Source: Pyrus communis (taxonomy: Eukaryota; Streptophyta; Magnoliopsida; Rosales; Rosaceae). From it: 64,000 bases of DNA. A program made the position numbers and the translations under genes. The notes under the pieces are model-generated. The model was given only the letters and a program-made list of their open reading frames with translations, was not told where the DNA came from and did no database searches. The DNA lies in assembly GCF_963583255.1 (NCBI RefSeq), contig NC_084815.1, positions 3,971,056 to 4,035,055 of the forward strand. The letters run 5' to 3'. This document shows, piece after piece, positions 44,353-56,541 of this stretch (position 1 is its first letter; every line of letters starts with the position of its first letter).

Positions 44353-45016
44353 GGTGTGACCTAGTTGTAGAGGTGTTTTCAAGGGGGAAGAAACTGAGTA
44401 TGTTGAGAGGTTTGATTGCAGATGCATTCTTGGCAAGGAAGAAGAGTCATGCGTTTTGGAAGTGTGTCTTGCCATGGAGGATGAGTTCGAAATATATAGG
44501 GATTTTCCAATAGTAGGTAGTGGTGCGGGTGCGGCCTTGTCACCCACGCTTGTCGACAAAAGTGTGGTAGTTGGAATAGTGAACTTCACGCGTTTTCAAC
44601 TTTGTCAGAGATCTTTGACAAAGTTGCACGTGTTATCTGACAAGCTGAGGTTGCGTCTGAAAAGTGTTGACTGATTTTATGCAGGAAAATCCGGCTTTTG
44701 AAATTTGGAGAGTGGTGTCTCTTCGATTTTTGAATTGGTGGCTGTGTTGCCTCTCCTTTTATAGAGGTATTGATTACATCCAACATGCACACTTTGAAGA
44801 TTGCCCACTCGTGAAAATTGTCTCTGGTGTATTTATGAGATTTTACTCCATCCAACCCTTTTCTTTTACCTTTTTTTTTTTTTTTGGAAAATGGCCTACC
44901 CGTCTAACATCTGCTTAGATTTGAGTCTCGGGAATGATACAGACACGCTGCGTCAGGGTAATATATGACGCCTATCCTTCTTAACTTCGAATGACCCTCT
45001 TACAGTTGAAGACTCC

Positions 45017-45508
45017 GTGATGAGAGATGCAACAACGGCTACGGTAGTAGCTAGGAACCTCCTTACTCTTAGAGATAATAGGCTGTTTTCAAGACAGTTT
45101 AATGAGTTTGCTGTCCAAGACTCCTTGGCTTTCAGTATTCAATGCGTGGGCTTTGTGTCTAATATGGGCCAACGTTTACTTGCTCGAACTCGCCAAGTTG
45201 AATCATTGACGGCCGAGGTGGCAAATCTTAAACAAGAGATTAGACAGCTCAAGCACGAGAATAGAGATTGGCACATACTTGCAAATAATTATTCGATGAG
45301 GATGAAGAGGAAGCTTGATCAGCTGTAGGACTTCGAAGGTCGGATTCAAAGTGACCATCAGAGGTTTGTGGTTGTACTGTAGAGGCACTTTTTGCCTTCG
45401 TCATCTATAGCTCGATCAAGTATTGAGGCTCCGAATAATCAACCTCTGGTGCCTTTTCTTCCTGGAGTTCCGCCAAGTACTGTGGCGGCACGCGAGCAAC
45501 CTTTGTGA
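45017..45508 (+). pseudogene. Antisense extra ORF with coiled coil (unknown function)
   Basis: It runs opposite to gag-pol, between integrase and 3' LTR. The first 103 residues open MMRDATTATVVARN and contain SIQCVGFVSNMGQRLLARTR. A heptad-rich coiled coil follows (VESLTAEVANLKQEIRQLKH). After the first stop the same frame continues through two more stops to PPSTVAAREQPL near 45505, so the ancestral protein was about 160 residues. I recognise no catalytic domain. Upstream it is preceded by the duplicated splice-like region, so more exons are possible. Confidence 0.6.
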
Positions 45509-45702
45509 AGGCTTCCCTTCCTTTCCTTTTTATTTTTTTAATTTTTTTTTTTTTTTTTTACATATTTGTAATTTCTATGGATGAGCTTTATTTCATTCAG
45601 TGTATTGTGCTAAATAAAAATAAAGCATATATCTCACTAAGATGTGTTACTTTCCTTATTATTATTATATTTTCAAAATGATGCCATGCACCATCCCATA
45701 AC

Positions 45703-45742
<40 letters not shown>

Positions 45743-47349
45743 TATTTTATTTTATTTATATATATTTTAAGATGGTGTCTGATGCACCATCATCCCCATT
45801 TTTGTTCTAACTTGCAATGATTTTGTCGCCACCACCCTTTTCTTTTGACTCACTAATAGTAGCGTGCATCTTATTTTTGTGTGTATGTGTGTGTATGTAT
45901 GTTTCGATGATGAGTATGGTAGATTGACACTGCTGGGTTCCTCGATGGGCTTTCTCGCTGCACCACATGCAGACTATTTTTTACTTGCACAGTCGATGCA
46001 CTACATTTTTCTCTGCAAGCAGATCATTGTTTGCATAGTCACCGTCCTTCTTTTGCTTATGCGGGTCAGTGACACTTGGGAGATCATTATGCATATGCAG
46101 GACTGCATAGTCACCGCACTACATGCAGACTAGTTGCATTTACAATTGTTGAGACCATTATATATTCATACACTTACACACACGTATAGGGCACCGCATG
46201 GTCACTGCACCTGCTTGCTGTCTCACATCCCGACTGCATTGTACTGCTCCTTCACTACATTGTGTTCTCCGTGTCTGCCGCCTGTTGAACTCAGTGTTGG
46301 ACAAAAAGAGTGGCTGCGAGTGCAAGTTTAAATCGCAAGGACGAGTTGCTTTCCATCTCTTCAACCTCTACAGTTCTCCATGCTATTTGTGGGAGTTCGG
46401 TTGCAGTGGAGACGAGGCACGAGTCGTCACAAGTAAGTTGCTTGCAGATGAGAGAAAGCCATTGCTGCGAACGAGAAGAAGAGAAGGCAGTCGCCTAGCA
46501 AATTCCTTCATGCGTCCTTTATTCTATAAGGCCTATTCTTTGCAAGCAGGGGACGGCTTTGATCTTTTGGGCCATATATATATATATATATATGTTTGTA
46601 ACGTGATTGTCCCATCACCGTGTCCATATATATATAATATAATATAATGTGGCTATTTATATATAATATTTGTTCCCCACTGATGGATTTCTTTGTGGTA
46701 ATGTTAGAAATCTTTAATTTTGAGAAGAGAGAGCATGATGTCGGGGTCCTCATGAAGCTTTCAGAGACGTGGTAGCAAGACGTGGGTGTACCTGTGCTTT
46801 TTGCTGCCTAGTGCTTGTGCAAGAGATTGCAATGGGGTTTCGTTATGTAATGCCTTTTGATCACAGTTTTCCTTCGGTGGTACACTGTCGTGTAGTGATG
46901 TGCAAAATACTGCAGTGGGACTTCGCTGTGTAATGCTTTTTTGTCACAGTTTTTCTTTGGTGGTGATGTCGCCGTGTGGTGCAAGAAACTGCTTACGTAA
47001 TCGCTGCGGGGTTGCGTATTGCGATTGCGTGGCATTTTGGTTTTCTTTGCCACTGTAGCGTGCCTTGAATGACCATTCTGTAGCTGCCCTATTTGCCGTG
47101 CTACTCAAGTTTTGTGGCTGATTTTGTTTTGTTGCGGTCATGGTATTTTTCAAGTGTTTTAAGAGCAACACCATCACCATTCTTGCGAAGGAAGGCGATT
47201 AGTAAGATAGGGGAACGACATTGAAGCTTTACGCGCCACTGATTGGTCCTAAGGCACTTGCTCTTCCCGCAAAAGACAACTCCATGCATATTAAGTCGTG
47301 GTCTTCTGAAGTATCTTGAGAGGTGGTAGACTTTGTTTGACCAAATACA
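45509..47349. other. Spacer between the two antisense gene regions
   Basis: It contains (CT)n at 45710-45742, a (TA)n tract at 46575-46594 and several GTGTATGTGTG-type runs. Open frames here are short and give no recognisable protein. Confidence 0.5.
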
Positions 47350-50170
47350 AAGAAGAAGGCGTGCATATCGAGGATTCTTATCTTAAACCCTTCCCACCAT
47401 GTTCATGACAATCATTCGGCTTCGTCTGAGTTTCTTGGTGATCGTATCTGTAGCGGAGCTGTGGCTTGGAGTAGCACCCTATCGACTACTGGAGGAGCCG
47501 CCTTCGTTGAGTTTTATTGGGAATGGCTTGAAGATTTCTTGAGTCGCTCCAAAGATGTGTTTACCAACATGGGCCTTTATTATGCTGTATACATATCTTT
47601 GTTTAGTTATGATCAACATCCTTTCGTCCTTCGTGCATTCTTTGAGAATTAGTGTTCAGCGACCAACACACTTCACACGGTTCAAGGGGAGATGTCGATT
47701 TCACTTAGGGATCTCCATAAGATAAGAGGCTTGATCCAAGGAAAATTTTATGAAAATGTCGTCTCTAGTGTGGAGGAGTTTTCTTATCGCAACAGTTAAG
47801 GAATGCCTGCGAGTTGCTGGTATTTGTTTTGAGCGTACAATAAGCTTTCCCAAAAGGCCTCGGGTAAGTCAGGCATGAAAATTTCTTCATGGATCCGGTT
47901 TTGATATTGGTATGCCATAAAGTACAAGAGACCTTCAAAGAAAAGTGGTCGTAATAAGACAACCAGGCCTAAGGGAGACTCAGATCCGTCAGGTGTCATT
48001 GGTCCAGCTGGGTGCCGTACCTCTGCCGAGTTAAAGGCATATGAGGATCTTGGTGTGGCGTCAGAGTACTTGGAAGAATCTTACCTAGCCGTTTTCTTAG
48101 CTTGTTGGATTTGTAAGTTTGTTTTCCCTAAAGACGACGTCAACTTCGTCCGTCCCGGAGTCTTCAAAGTTGCTAGCAAGATGGATGCAAGCAAATTTTT
48201 TAGCCTTGCTATTCTGGCCTTAGCCAACATTTATAACGGCTTGAGTGTTATTTCAAACTCGACAAACACTGAAGATCATGCTGCGGTACTTCCCTACCAC
48301 TATGTGTATGGTTGGTTGGGTGAGTACTTTGGCACTCATTTTTCTTCTTCAACTTCAGACAAGTCAGGGCCTTCTTCACCAACTTTAGTCAAGCTAGGGC
48401 CTTTGATGACGAAGTATTTTGGCGTGTTTTCTGCTAAGAGCCTAGACGATTAGCAGGCGCAAGCGTTGTTTAGAAGTTGTGAAGGCTTAAGGATGGACCG
48501 CTTGGCGAGAGTTGGCTAGGTGCGGCAAGGCATCATGGATGATTCGCATCTTCGCTTCTCAGTTTTGTCGTATGTTATAAGTTTCCGCTTGGGGTGTGTT
48601 TCTTTGCGGTAAGAAGACCGATGCATCATTCAGCAGTATAGTCCCTGCAGTTTTAGCAGGCAATTTGGTTTTGTCCAAAATGTGCCAGGCAAGCTTAAGG
48701 AAAAAGCCAAGTCGAAATCCTTGCAAGCTATGTATATGCATTGAGAGTCTTGTACCCATGCATGTACAAATGCTTCTATCACCTTGCCGGCCAAGGACGA
48801 GTTTAAGAGTAATCCAGTGACCCGTGCTTATGTAATTTGGTGGTCAAAGGTACATTATAAGAACCTGGGGAAGGCAAGTGGTACCAATTCTTCTCACTCA
48901 CACAATGATGCATCGATAGAGGGTTGTTTTGTGGTTCCTACGTAATTGGTACCTTTTGATTGCGTGAGTGCAACTCTTTTGCAAGATAGACCTATGGTTT
49001 TAGCCTCTCAACGCCCGTACTTGTCTTCTCATCATCCAGATGCTTCTGAAGAGGCGGGAGATGAAGTTGATTTGCACGAAGATGGATGTTTTTTAACAGC
49101 GTTAACAAGTTTTAAACAAGCGACCATTTGAAGGTGCTCAGGTCAACAACGATGTCAATTTTCATCATAAGAAGAAAGAAGTGTTTAGGCCCTCTCAATT
49201 CGATGGCCATGTGTCATTTGAGAAAGATGTATGTATTTCCTTCTCTCTCCTGATTTCTTATGCTTTCATTGTTTTAGCCTTTGTTTCTAACATCTTTCTT
49301 TGTCTTCTTTAGGTTGGGCCTTCTTGTTCTTTTGATTTGGCAACCACGAGCATTTATTCCTATACGGAGATGTTGTTTGGAGGTAACCTATCTAAAGACA
49401 GGTAGACCGGGGGTTCGCCTGATGCAGAGCTTGTTCTAAATCCGCTAAATTTCCCAAGTTTGCCATGTGTAGGTGGAGGTATGCAAGAGCCCGTCATGCG
49501 TTCAACACCTTTGCCAGCTAGCTTTGAGATCTCTCTAAGAGGGCCAAACCTTAGTGGTACTGAGCTGCTTATCCATCGCATCAACCTTCGTGCGGCAATG
49601 GATATCAAGAGCCATATTGAGGGGAAGATTTCAAAGTGCCAGTTGGAAGACCTTGCGTTGCTCAAGGAGGATTTGTCAAAGCTTGTTTCTGCAATTGACA
49701 ACCTTAACGTTAATTCTTCGTCCTTGAAGATCAAGATTGCCGAACTTATGGCCGCCTCGACTGAGTATTCTTCCTTGTGTGCTATTCCTCGAAGAAGTTG
49801 AGTCTAGATGTTAGAGTTCATCAACTCGCAACAATAGACTTGTCACTAGCCCGAGTTCGGTCTTCTCAATAAGCTGCTTCAGGAGATTATCCAGTCACAG
49901 AGACTTCTTTAGCTTCTATCCAGGTGCTTCTAGATGTGCTGGTACGAGAGCGAGAACAGTTGGGAATCGAAGTATCACAACTTGAAAGTGTTCTCGCGGA
50001 GTAGGGAGCTACATTTTCTTAGTGCCAAGAGGAGATTTCACGCCTAGAACAAGAGAAAGGCAAGGCTATGGAGTTGCCCATCTTGTCTCCCATCGAGGTA
50101 GAGACTTTGAAGACTTTGGAAGGCTTGCTTGAAGATTGCCTCCGTAGTTTTAGGGACATAGTTTTCAAGT
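47350..50170 (+). pseudogene. Antisense plant-mobile-domain gene inside the Tat element
   Basis: The plus-strand reading has GVHIEDSYLKPFPP, SSEFLGDRICSGAVAW, AAFVEFYWEWLEDFLSRSKD and NTLHTVQGEMSISL. Then comes ESYLAVFLACWICKFVFPKD (48082 on) with SVFKVASKM-like, FSLAILALANIYNGL and YHYVYGWLGEYFGTHF. This is the plant mobile domain (aminotransferase-like PMD) of MAIN/MAIL1 relatives. A clean intron (GT at 49229, AG at 49312, 84 bp) joins FDGHVSFEKD to VGPSCSFDLA. A C-terminal coiled coil follows (ISKCQLEDLALLKEDLSKLV, 49620-49690). Several stops and frameshifts (47650, 47800, 48450) mean the copy is dead. PMD proteins act in the nucleus in transposon silencing and genome maintenance; the role of retroelement-borne versions is unknown. 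Confidence 0.78.
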
Positions 50171-50553
50171 AGCGTCTTCTGCTTTTTTTTTTTTTTTTTT
50201 TTTTTGTAATCAGGCTTCGGGGCCAATTTTTTCCTTTAATGAAATAAAGTATTCGCATTCTTGAATTTGCTCTTTGTTCATCAAAGTGTTTTTTTTTTTT
50301 TTTTTTTGGTGCCGTACGCAGTTTATGCTCTTGCGGGCGAGGAGCATGGTGTGTTTGTTTTAGGGGTAGTAGTGCTTCAAGAATCTGCCATTGATGGGAT
50401 CGATCTTCAATCCGTCTTCCGCCTTAATTAAGTACGCGTCGTTGGTGTAGACTTCTTGTATTACGTAAGGTCGTCCCACTTTGATGTGAACTTGCTTTTT
50501 GTCTTGTGAGTTGTGATGATAGGCCTACGCAATGCAAGGACAAGATCTCCAGT

Positions 50554-51460
50554 TTAGAAAGACTTTAGGCAGACCTTTTTATTGTATGCCTTGGATAGCC
50601 GTGCTTGGTAGCATTCCAAGTGTTGTTGAGCTTCAAGCTTTCTTTCGTCGAGTGCTTCCAACTTTTTAAGTTTTAGCTTTGCATTTTCTTCTTCAGTCAA
50701 GCCTTCTTGTATATCCATCCTTAGTGAAGGGATTTGACTTTCGAGCGGCAGAACAACTTCTACGCCATATACAAGAGAATAAGGCGTAGCTTGGGTGGGA
50801 GTCCTATGTGTAGTCCTATATGCCCAAAGTGCTTCACTTATTCTTTCATGCCAGCCTTTCTTTGTTCGGCTGATTACCTTCTTCAAGAGGTTGCACAGTG
50901 TCTTGTTGAATGCTTTCGTGAAACCGTTGGCCGAAGCATGATACATGGAAGACTTGTGCTGCTTGAACTTGTATTTCTCACAGAGCTCGTCCACTAGTCG
51001 ATTGGAGAACTGTTTTCCGTTGTCAGTGATAATGTAGCAAGGCATACCATATTGGTGGATGATATGCTCCTTGATGAAACGAACGACAGTTTCCTTCTTG
51101 ACTTCCCTTAGGGACGACTTCAACCCACTTGGAGAAGTAATCTGTTGTAGCTAGGATGTAAGCTTTTCCTGCAGATGACTTTGGCGTAATTGGTCCTATG
51201 ACGTCCAATCCCCATGAGTCGAACGGCCACGAAGTAGTTGTAGGGTGTAATGGTTCAGGCGGTTGATGTATGAAGTTGGCGTGGAATTGGCACCTTTTGG
51301 TGTGTTCCAGGCAATCCTTCACCATGCTTGGCCAGTAGTAACCCATTCTTTTGAGCTGGAAATGTAGCTTTGACCCAGACTGATGTGCCCCGTACACACC
51401 TAAGTGTGCTTCTTTCATGGCTTGATTGGCTTCTTCCTCACCTAGGCATCTCAGGAGCAC
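50554..51460 (-). pseudogene. Tat integrase, catalytic Glu changed to Lys
   Basis: The integrase zinc-binding HHCC is visible (HLGVYGAHQ ... CLEHTKRC). The core starts WGLDVIGPI (first Asp) and, after a frameshift near 51110, continues ITDNGKQFSNR (second Asp). The helix reads SANGFTKAFNKT, with Lys (AAA) where the catalytic Glu is expected, a single G-to-A change. The C-terminal region runs to 50554. The frameshift and the lost Glu both disable it. Confidence 0.9.
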
Positions 51461-51475
51461 TCCTTCAAAAGAGCG

Positions 51476-52322
51476 TCAGTAGAGTGTTCCTTTGTAGTAA
51501 AGGAAGCCCGGTGCTCGTCGATGTATTTCAGAGCAGTGTCTAGGATCATCTGGAAGCTTTCCATACTCCAAGTAGTCGATCAGCGGATGTCTCCACTCTT
51601 CAACGTCGACTGGAAGTACTAAGATGAAATTTTTATCATCCAGTAACATTTCAGTAACAAGCGGGATCACCCATCTTTGGAAAACTAGCCCGTCTACAGC
51701 TTCATCTTTTCTTAGTGTCATACTCGAGGCTAGATTGGCGAGAACGTCTACCATTTGATTTTCCTTTCTTGGAACATGTTCTAATGTCACGGCCTCGAAC
51801 TTTTGTAGCTGTTGAGTTGCCAGCCGGAAGTATAGGATGAGATCTTCTTTCTTCACCTCATATTCCGTCAAGAGTTGATTGATTATGAGCTTGGAGTCCT
51901 GATATACCTCAAGAGTTGTGATTTCCATGTTGATCGCTATTTGGAGCCCGATAATCAGTGCTTGGTACTCAACGACGTTGTTGGAGCATATCTCACTTAG
52001 TTAGAAGGAGTAAGGTAGTATTTTCCTTTGTGGCAACATGAATACTACTCCTGCCCCCGCTCCGTCTGCTCGTGCGGATCCGTCGAACAACATCGTCCAT
52101 GTCGAGAAGATGTCGATGTAGAACACCTCCTCGTCAAGCAAGTCGTCTAAGATTTTCCAATCAGTTGGGATTGAGTGATCGGCAAGGAAGTCTACTAGCG
52201 TTTGTCCTTTAACGGCTTTAGCTAGGACGTAAATGATCTCATACTGATTAAGAAGCAATGCCCATTTAGCGAGTCGCCCTGTCAAAACTGGTTTGGACAT
52301 GGCGTATTTGACTAGGTCAGCT
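51476..52322 (-). pseudogene. Tat second (archaeal-type) RNase H
   Basis: After the RT connection (VLTGRLAKWALLLNQYEI) comes WTMLFDGSARADGAGAG (52100-52050) with the first catalytic Asp. Then follow NNVVEYQALIIGLQIAI with Glu, VYQDSKLIINQL with Asp, and the VPRKENQMVDVLANLAS end. This extra RNase H beside the retroviral-type one is diagnostic of the Tat lineage. One in-frame stop occurs at about 52001. Confidence 0.85.
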
Positions 52323-52325
52323 TTA

Positions 52326-52669
52326 GGGCTAGTTTGGTATTGATGTGCTTTGAAAAAAAGCTGCTTCTGCTGTGCTGTGAGAATAAGCAGCTGTGAAATA
52401 AAGCAACAGAGTATTTGGTAAACTTTTTTGTAAAAGTGCTTTTGAAAAAAAAAAAGCAGTATTAGAGTGTTTGGTAAACTTTTATGTAAAACAGATGTGA
52501 AAAAAAGCCGGTTTTTCAAAGCTAAGTTTTGCAGCTTCTTGTTTTTGGCTTTTTTTCACCCAAAACTGTGAAAAAAAGTTGAAGCTAAGTGTTTACCAAA
52601 CACAAAAACAGCTGCCAGCTTTTTTTGGTAGCAGCTTTTTTCAAAATCACCTCAGTACCAAACCAGGTC
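52326..52669. mobile_element. Tourist-like MITE inserted in pol, TSD TTA
   Basis: The 344-bp element has TIRs GGGCTAGTTTGGTATTG / TACCAAACCAGGTC and TTA on both sides (52323-52325 and 52670-52672). It is the same family as 21810-22158 but in opposite orientation. It splits the RNase H coding region between HLVTK and ADLVKYAM. Confidence 0.9.
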
Positions 52670-53059
52670 TTAGTAACCAAGTGGATGGTATAAGCATGCA
52701 TGTAATGTCTAAGTTTCTGAATGGCGAACACTAAGGCAAGGCACATCTTTTCTATTGGGGAGTAGTTCAACTCAGCGCCGGTGAGAGTTCGACTGAGGTA
52801 GTAAAACTCTACTTCTTTATGGGATTCATTTTCTTGTGCCAAGAGTGCTCCAACAGAACCTTCTTGAGCGGCGATGTACAACATGAGTGGTTTCTTGGGC
52901 ACATGCGCCCCCAGGACAGGTGGACTTGATAAATACTTTTTTATGCTTTCAAAAGCATTGTGGCATGCTTCGTCTTATACGAAATGAACATCTTTCTTCA
53001 TAAGTCGATTAAACGGTTGACAACGCCCTACGAGGTTGGAGATGAAGCATCTGATGAAG
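52585..53059 (-). pseudogene. Tat RT thumb / retroviral-type RNase H, first part
   Basis: It reads LAFIRCFISNLVGRCQPF, VPKKPLMLYIAAQEGSVGAL, EVEFYYLSRTLTGAELNY and MCLALVFAIQKLRHYMHAY, which are typical gypsy RNase H motifs. A stop lies near 52978. It is bounded on the right by the solo LTR and on the left by the MITE. Confidence 0.85.
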
Positions 53060-53064
53060 GCTAG

Positions 53065-55360
53065 TGACACGCCCCAACTCTGATATTGCTCGAATACTAG
53101 GATAGACACGTGCTAGCCGACACCCGAAGGTGATGAAAGCCATTAATTGATACAAAAGCTAAGAATGAGAAATAAATAAGGGTTATGAATTGAAATACAA
53201 TGAATTAATAACTTAGGAATGTGTTAAGAGCATACAGCTAATTAGAACACTAAAAGAAATAATATAAAATTGAATGAATAAAGGAATGGGTCCTACACCG
53301 AGACGGCTCAAAGATGCCGATGTTGAAGTGCATTGACACTGGGATTGTGTGTCTCGATTCTAAGACCTGAATGGGGGCGCAAAACAAAGGTGAATGGACC
53401 AGGTTCATCTATATAATAATAATAAAACAGTTATCAAGATACTAACCCCATAGTTTATATAAAGAAAACTACTAGCATAATAAGTGATAGGTTTACTGAA
53501 AATCCTAGCATGCCAAAAACATCTCAAAAGACATATCGCGGAAATCAAAATGTCAATCGTCTCACAGATCGTCTCATAAGCGCGATGTGCTGCTAGTAAG
53601 ATCACTGAATAAATATAATTCTCGACCCTATGCCAGCACCGTGGTCTCTGCGCCCGTAACCAGAGATTACCAACTCCCGGCCCAATGCTTGCTCTGTGTC
53701 CCTCAACCCGTAGCTAGGGATTATTTCTCCCGGCCTAACTACCAACACCAAATCCTCGCCCCAGGCGGCATAGTGTCCACTAAGTACGCACAAATAGTAT
53801 AAAGTCATCCATCATCTATACTATAAAGAGGGGTTTCTAAAACATGTTCTAGCATCTTATCGTCATCCATTAGATAGTCTACCAGTTCATGGTTTTTATA
53901 GAAAATACAATATATCAAACTATAGTTCAATATAGGCCAACAATTAATTCCTCACAAAATAACGAGACGATAATCAACATTTCAATAAACATGCTTAACA
54001 TAAAATCAATCCATAAACTCGTAAGGATTGCTTTTCATTTATGCAATTAAACTATGAAATCATGTAATTTTAGAAGGGGTCCACTCACAGATACTCCGTA
54101 GCAGCAAAGTTGTGTGGAAAAGGATTAAGGAAATCCCCACTAGCAAGTTCACCTAAGCATAAAAATGTACAATTTATCAAACTATGCCCAAACGGTAGAA
54201 TTCTAGGAAATGGACGCCAAAAACGAATTCGGAACGTCAAAATTGGCCTAGGAGAGATTTTGGGTTTTTGGGTCCTAAGGTTTTTGGTTAAAAAGGGTTA
54301 GGGTGAAAATAAGTGGTTTGAGCTTAAGCCCAAACCAACACACACACACACGCACGGCACAACACACACACACACTCACACATTCACACGGACACACATA
54401 CACACGCTACACACATGCACGACACGCACACGCATGCACGGCACACTCACGCATGCACACAGTCCACATACACACGCACACACTCACGCACTGCACAGCC
54501 CAAAGGCCTCACACACAGGGTCGAGCTTTAAGCCATTTCTAAATAAAAACAGCCCAAGGCCCTTTGGGTCATTAAAATAAATAACAAAAATTAATTAAAA
54601 GAAAAAGAATGGGTTGGATTTGGTTTATGGGCCCAAAGCCCGTGGGTGTCCTGAACGGCCTGAAGGGCCTGCATGCTGTCGGAAACAAACAGAGAAGAAC
54701 GCCGGAGCTTCTACAGCTCCGGCCGACTGCAAACGTACACCTTAGGCTCCAATCTAGGTACCAAAATGAAGTACTAGACAAGATGAGTGTTTTCATACCT
54801 TTGGTTCACCGTGGAACGACCTAAGATAGACGGAAAACTCCTCGACACTCATGGGCTCGCACGGAGTTGGGTGAGTTTTCTCCCAATTTGATCTTGCTAA
54901 AAAAACCTTGGAAATGACGAAATAAAACGCATCAAAACTCATCCACACCTCCTCTAAAAGGATTAGAGAGAAAACCAAGGCTTACCTAACCGGAACAATA
55001 AAAAATATCGTCGGAGTGCTCCTGGGTTTCGTCGTTCTTCGCATGCGACCAGAGAGAAAGAGACGGCAGAATGATGATGATGATGATGACGACACTGTTG
55101 ACGCTAGGGAGGGTGGTGTGGTGATGGATGAACACGATTATGGGTCGCGGGGTGAGAGGATTTTGAGAGATATGGGAGAAAGTGCAGAGAGTTGAAAGAA
55201 AGAGAAGATGTGAGGTATACGGGATAGGGAAAAAGGACAGGGAGAGAGATGGAAGAGTGACGGGAATGGGGGACACAAAAACAGAAGGTAGGCCCCCTTG
55301 AGCACACCAACTAAGAATTAAAAACCCATTTTTAAATAAAAATAGGGGTGGAGTGTTACA
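53065..55360 (-). mobile_element. 2.3-kb solo LTR, TSD GCTAG
   Basis: It begins TGACACGCCCC and ends GGAGTGTTACA on the plus strand. Read on the minus strand it opens TGTAACACTCC, as many large plant gypsy LTRs do (possibly Tekay-like, an inference). GCTAG is repeated at 53060-53064 and 55361-55365 and restores the interrupted RT reading on each side. No coding region, primer site or second LTR is present. It includes the CA-rich stretch at 54340-54500 and many G/T-rich promoter-like runs. Confidence 0.9.
54338..54520. repeat. (CA)-rich microsatellite
   Basis: ACACAC blocks are interleaved with GCACGGCAC and TCACGCA variants inside the solo LTR. The open frame across it is a by-product. Confidence 0.92.
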
Positions 55361-56386
55361 GCTAGCCATCCTTGAAGACTTTTTAGCTCATGCAGGTTTC
55401 TTGGCTCAAGCATGCTTTGAATGGCCTTGATCTTTGATTGGTCCACTTCAATACCACGGTGCTTGATAATGAAGCTGAGGAACTTTCCAGAGGTGACGCC
55501 AAATGCACACTTTAACGGGTTCATCTTGAGGTTGTATTTTCATAGCCTTTCGAACACTATTCGTAAATCCTTCAAGTGATCTTATCTTTTCTCTGTCTTG
55601 ACCACCACATCATCTACGTAACATTCTACGTTTTTGTGTAGCATGTCATTGAAGATTTTCTGCATTGTGCATTCATATGTAGTTCCAGCGTTTTTCATAA
55701 CAAAAAACATCACCTTGTAACAGTAGATACCTTTTAGAGTGCGAAAGGCTATTAGTTCCTCGTCTTCGAGGGCCATGCGAATTTGATTATATCCAGAAGA
55801 ACCGTCCATGAATGACAATGCTTCATGGCTAGTGGTTGCGTCCATCATGATTTCAATGATTGGCAAAAGGAAGTCGTCCTTCGGGCAAGCGTTGTTGAGG
55901 TCCAGATTTCTTAAGGACAATGACGATGTTAGAGATCCACTTAGGGTATTGCACCTCTCAAATAAAGCCTGTTTCGATTAGCTTGTCAATCTCGACCTCG
56001 ATTTATGGGATGAGCTCAAATCGATAGCGTCTTTGAGTTGCTTTATCGGTCGCGTTCTAGGCTTGACTGCAAGATGATGCACAATGATGATAGGGTCAAG
56101 GCCAGGCATTTCTTTGTAGGGTCTAAGCAAAGACGTCTTTGTATTCTAATAGCAGCTGGTAATACTCCTCTATCTCGTTCGCACTTAATAATGCACTTAC
56201 GAATATATGCTTTGGTTCCTCGCTTGTGCCTAAGTTGAGTTCCTTGAGATCATCAACCATGGCTTGCCCCCCCATCTTCGAGCTGTGGTGGTGCAACAGT
56301 GACATTTTTCTCGGGGATTTCGTCTTCTTTGCCTTCTTGGATAGTGATGTGGCAGGGATTTCGTCTTCTTTGCCTTCTTGGATCAT
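55318..56386 (-). pseudogene. Tat reverse transcriptase
   Basis: A leader (GTSEEPKHIFVSALLSANEI, ending YKDVFA near 56125) is followed by DLNNACPKDDF, the palm motif SFMDGSSGYNQI and, near 55620, CYVDDVVVKT with the intact YVDD. Then comes MNPLKCAFGVTSGKFL and the thumb ELKSLQGWLA, cut by the solo LTR at 55360. Frameshifts near 56000 and 55570 disable it. Confidence 0.9.
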
Positions 56387-56541
56387 GATGTGGAAGACAT
56401 CTTAGACCTCCTTTTCAGTGCTGTCTTCTCGAGCTTGTTGGCATGAAATTTGTCTGATGTGGATGATGGTACGCCTTCTTACTTTCAGTGGTCTATTTGT
56501 GTCAACCTCCAAGATTGCTTGGCGTTTCATCCTTGAAGGAA

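Noticed and set aside
54303..54542. His/Thr-rich open frame
   Set aside because: It is a translation of a CA microsatellite within the solo LTR.
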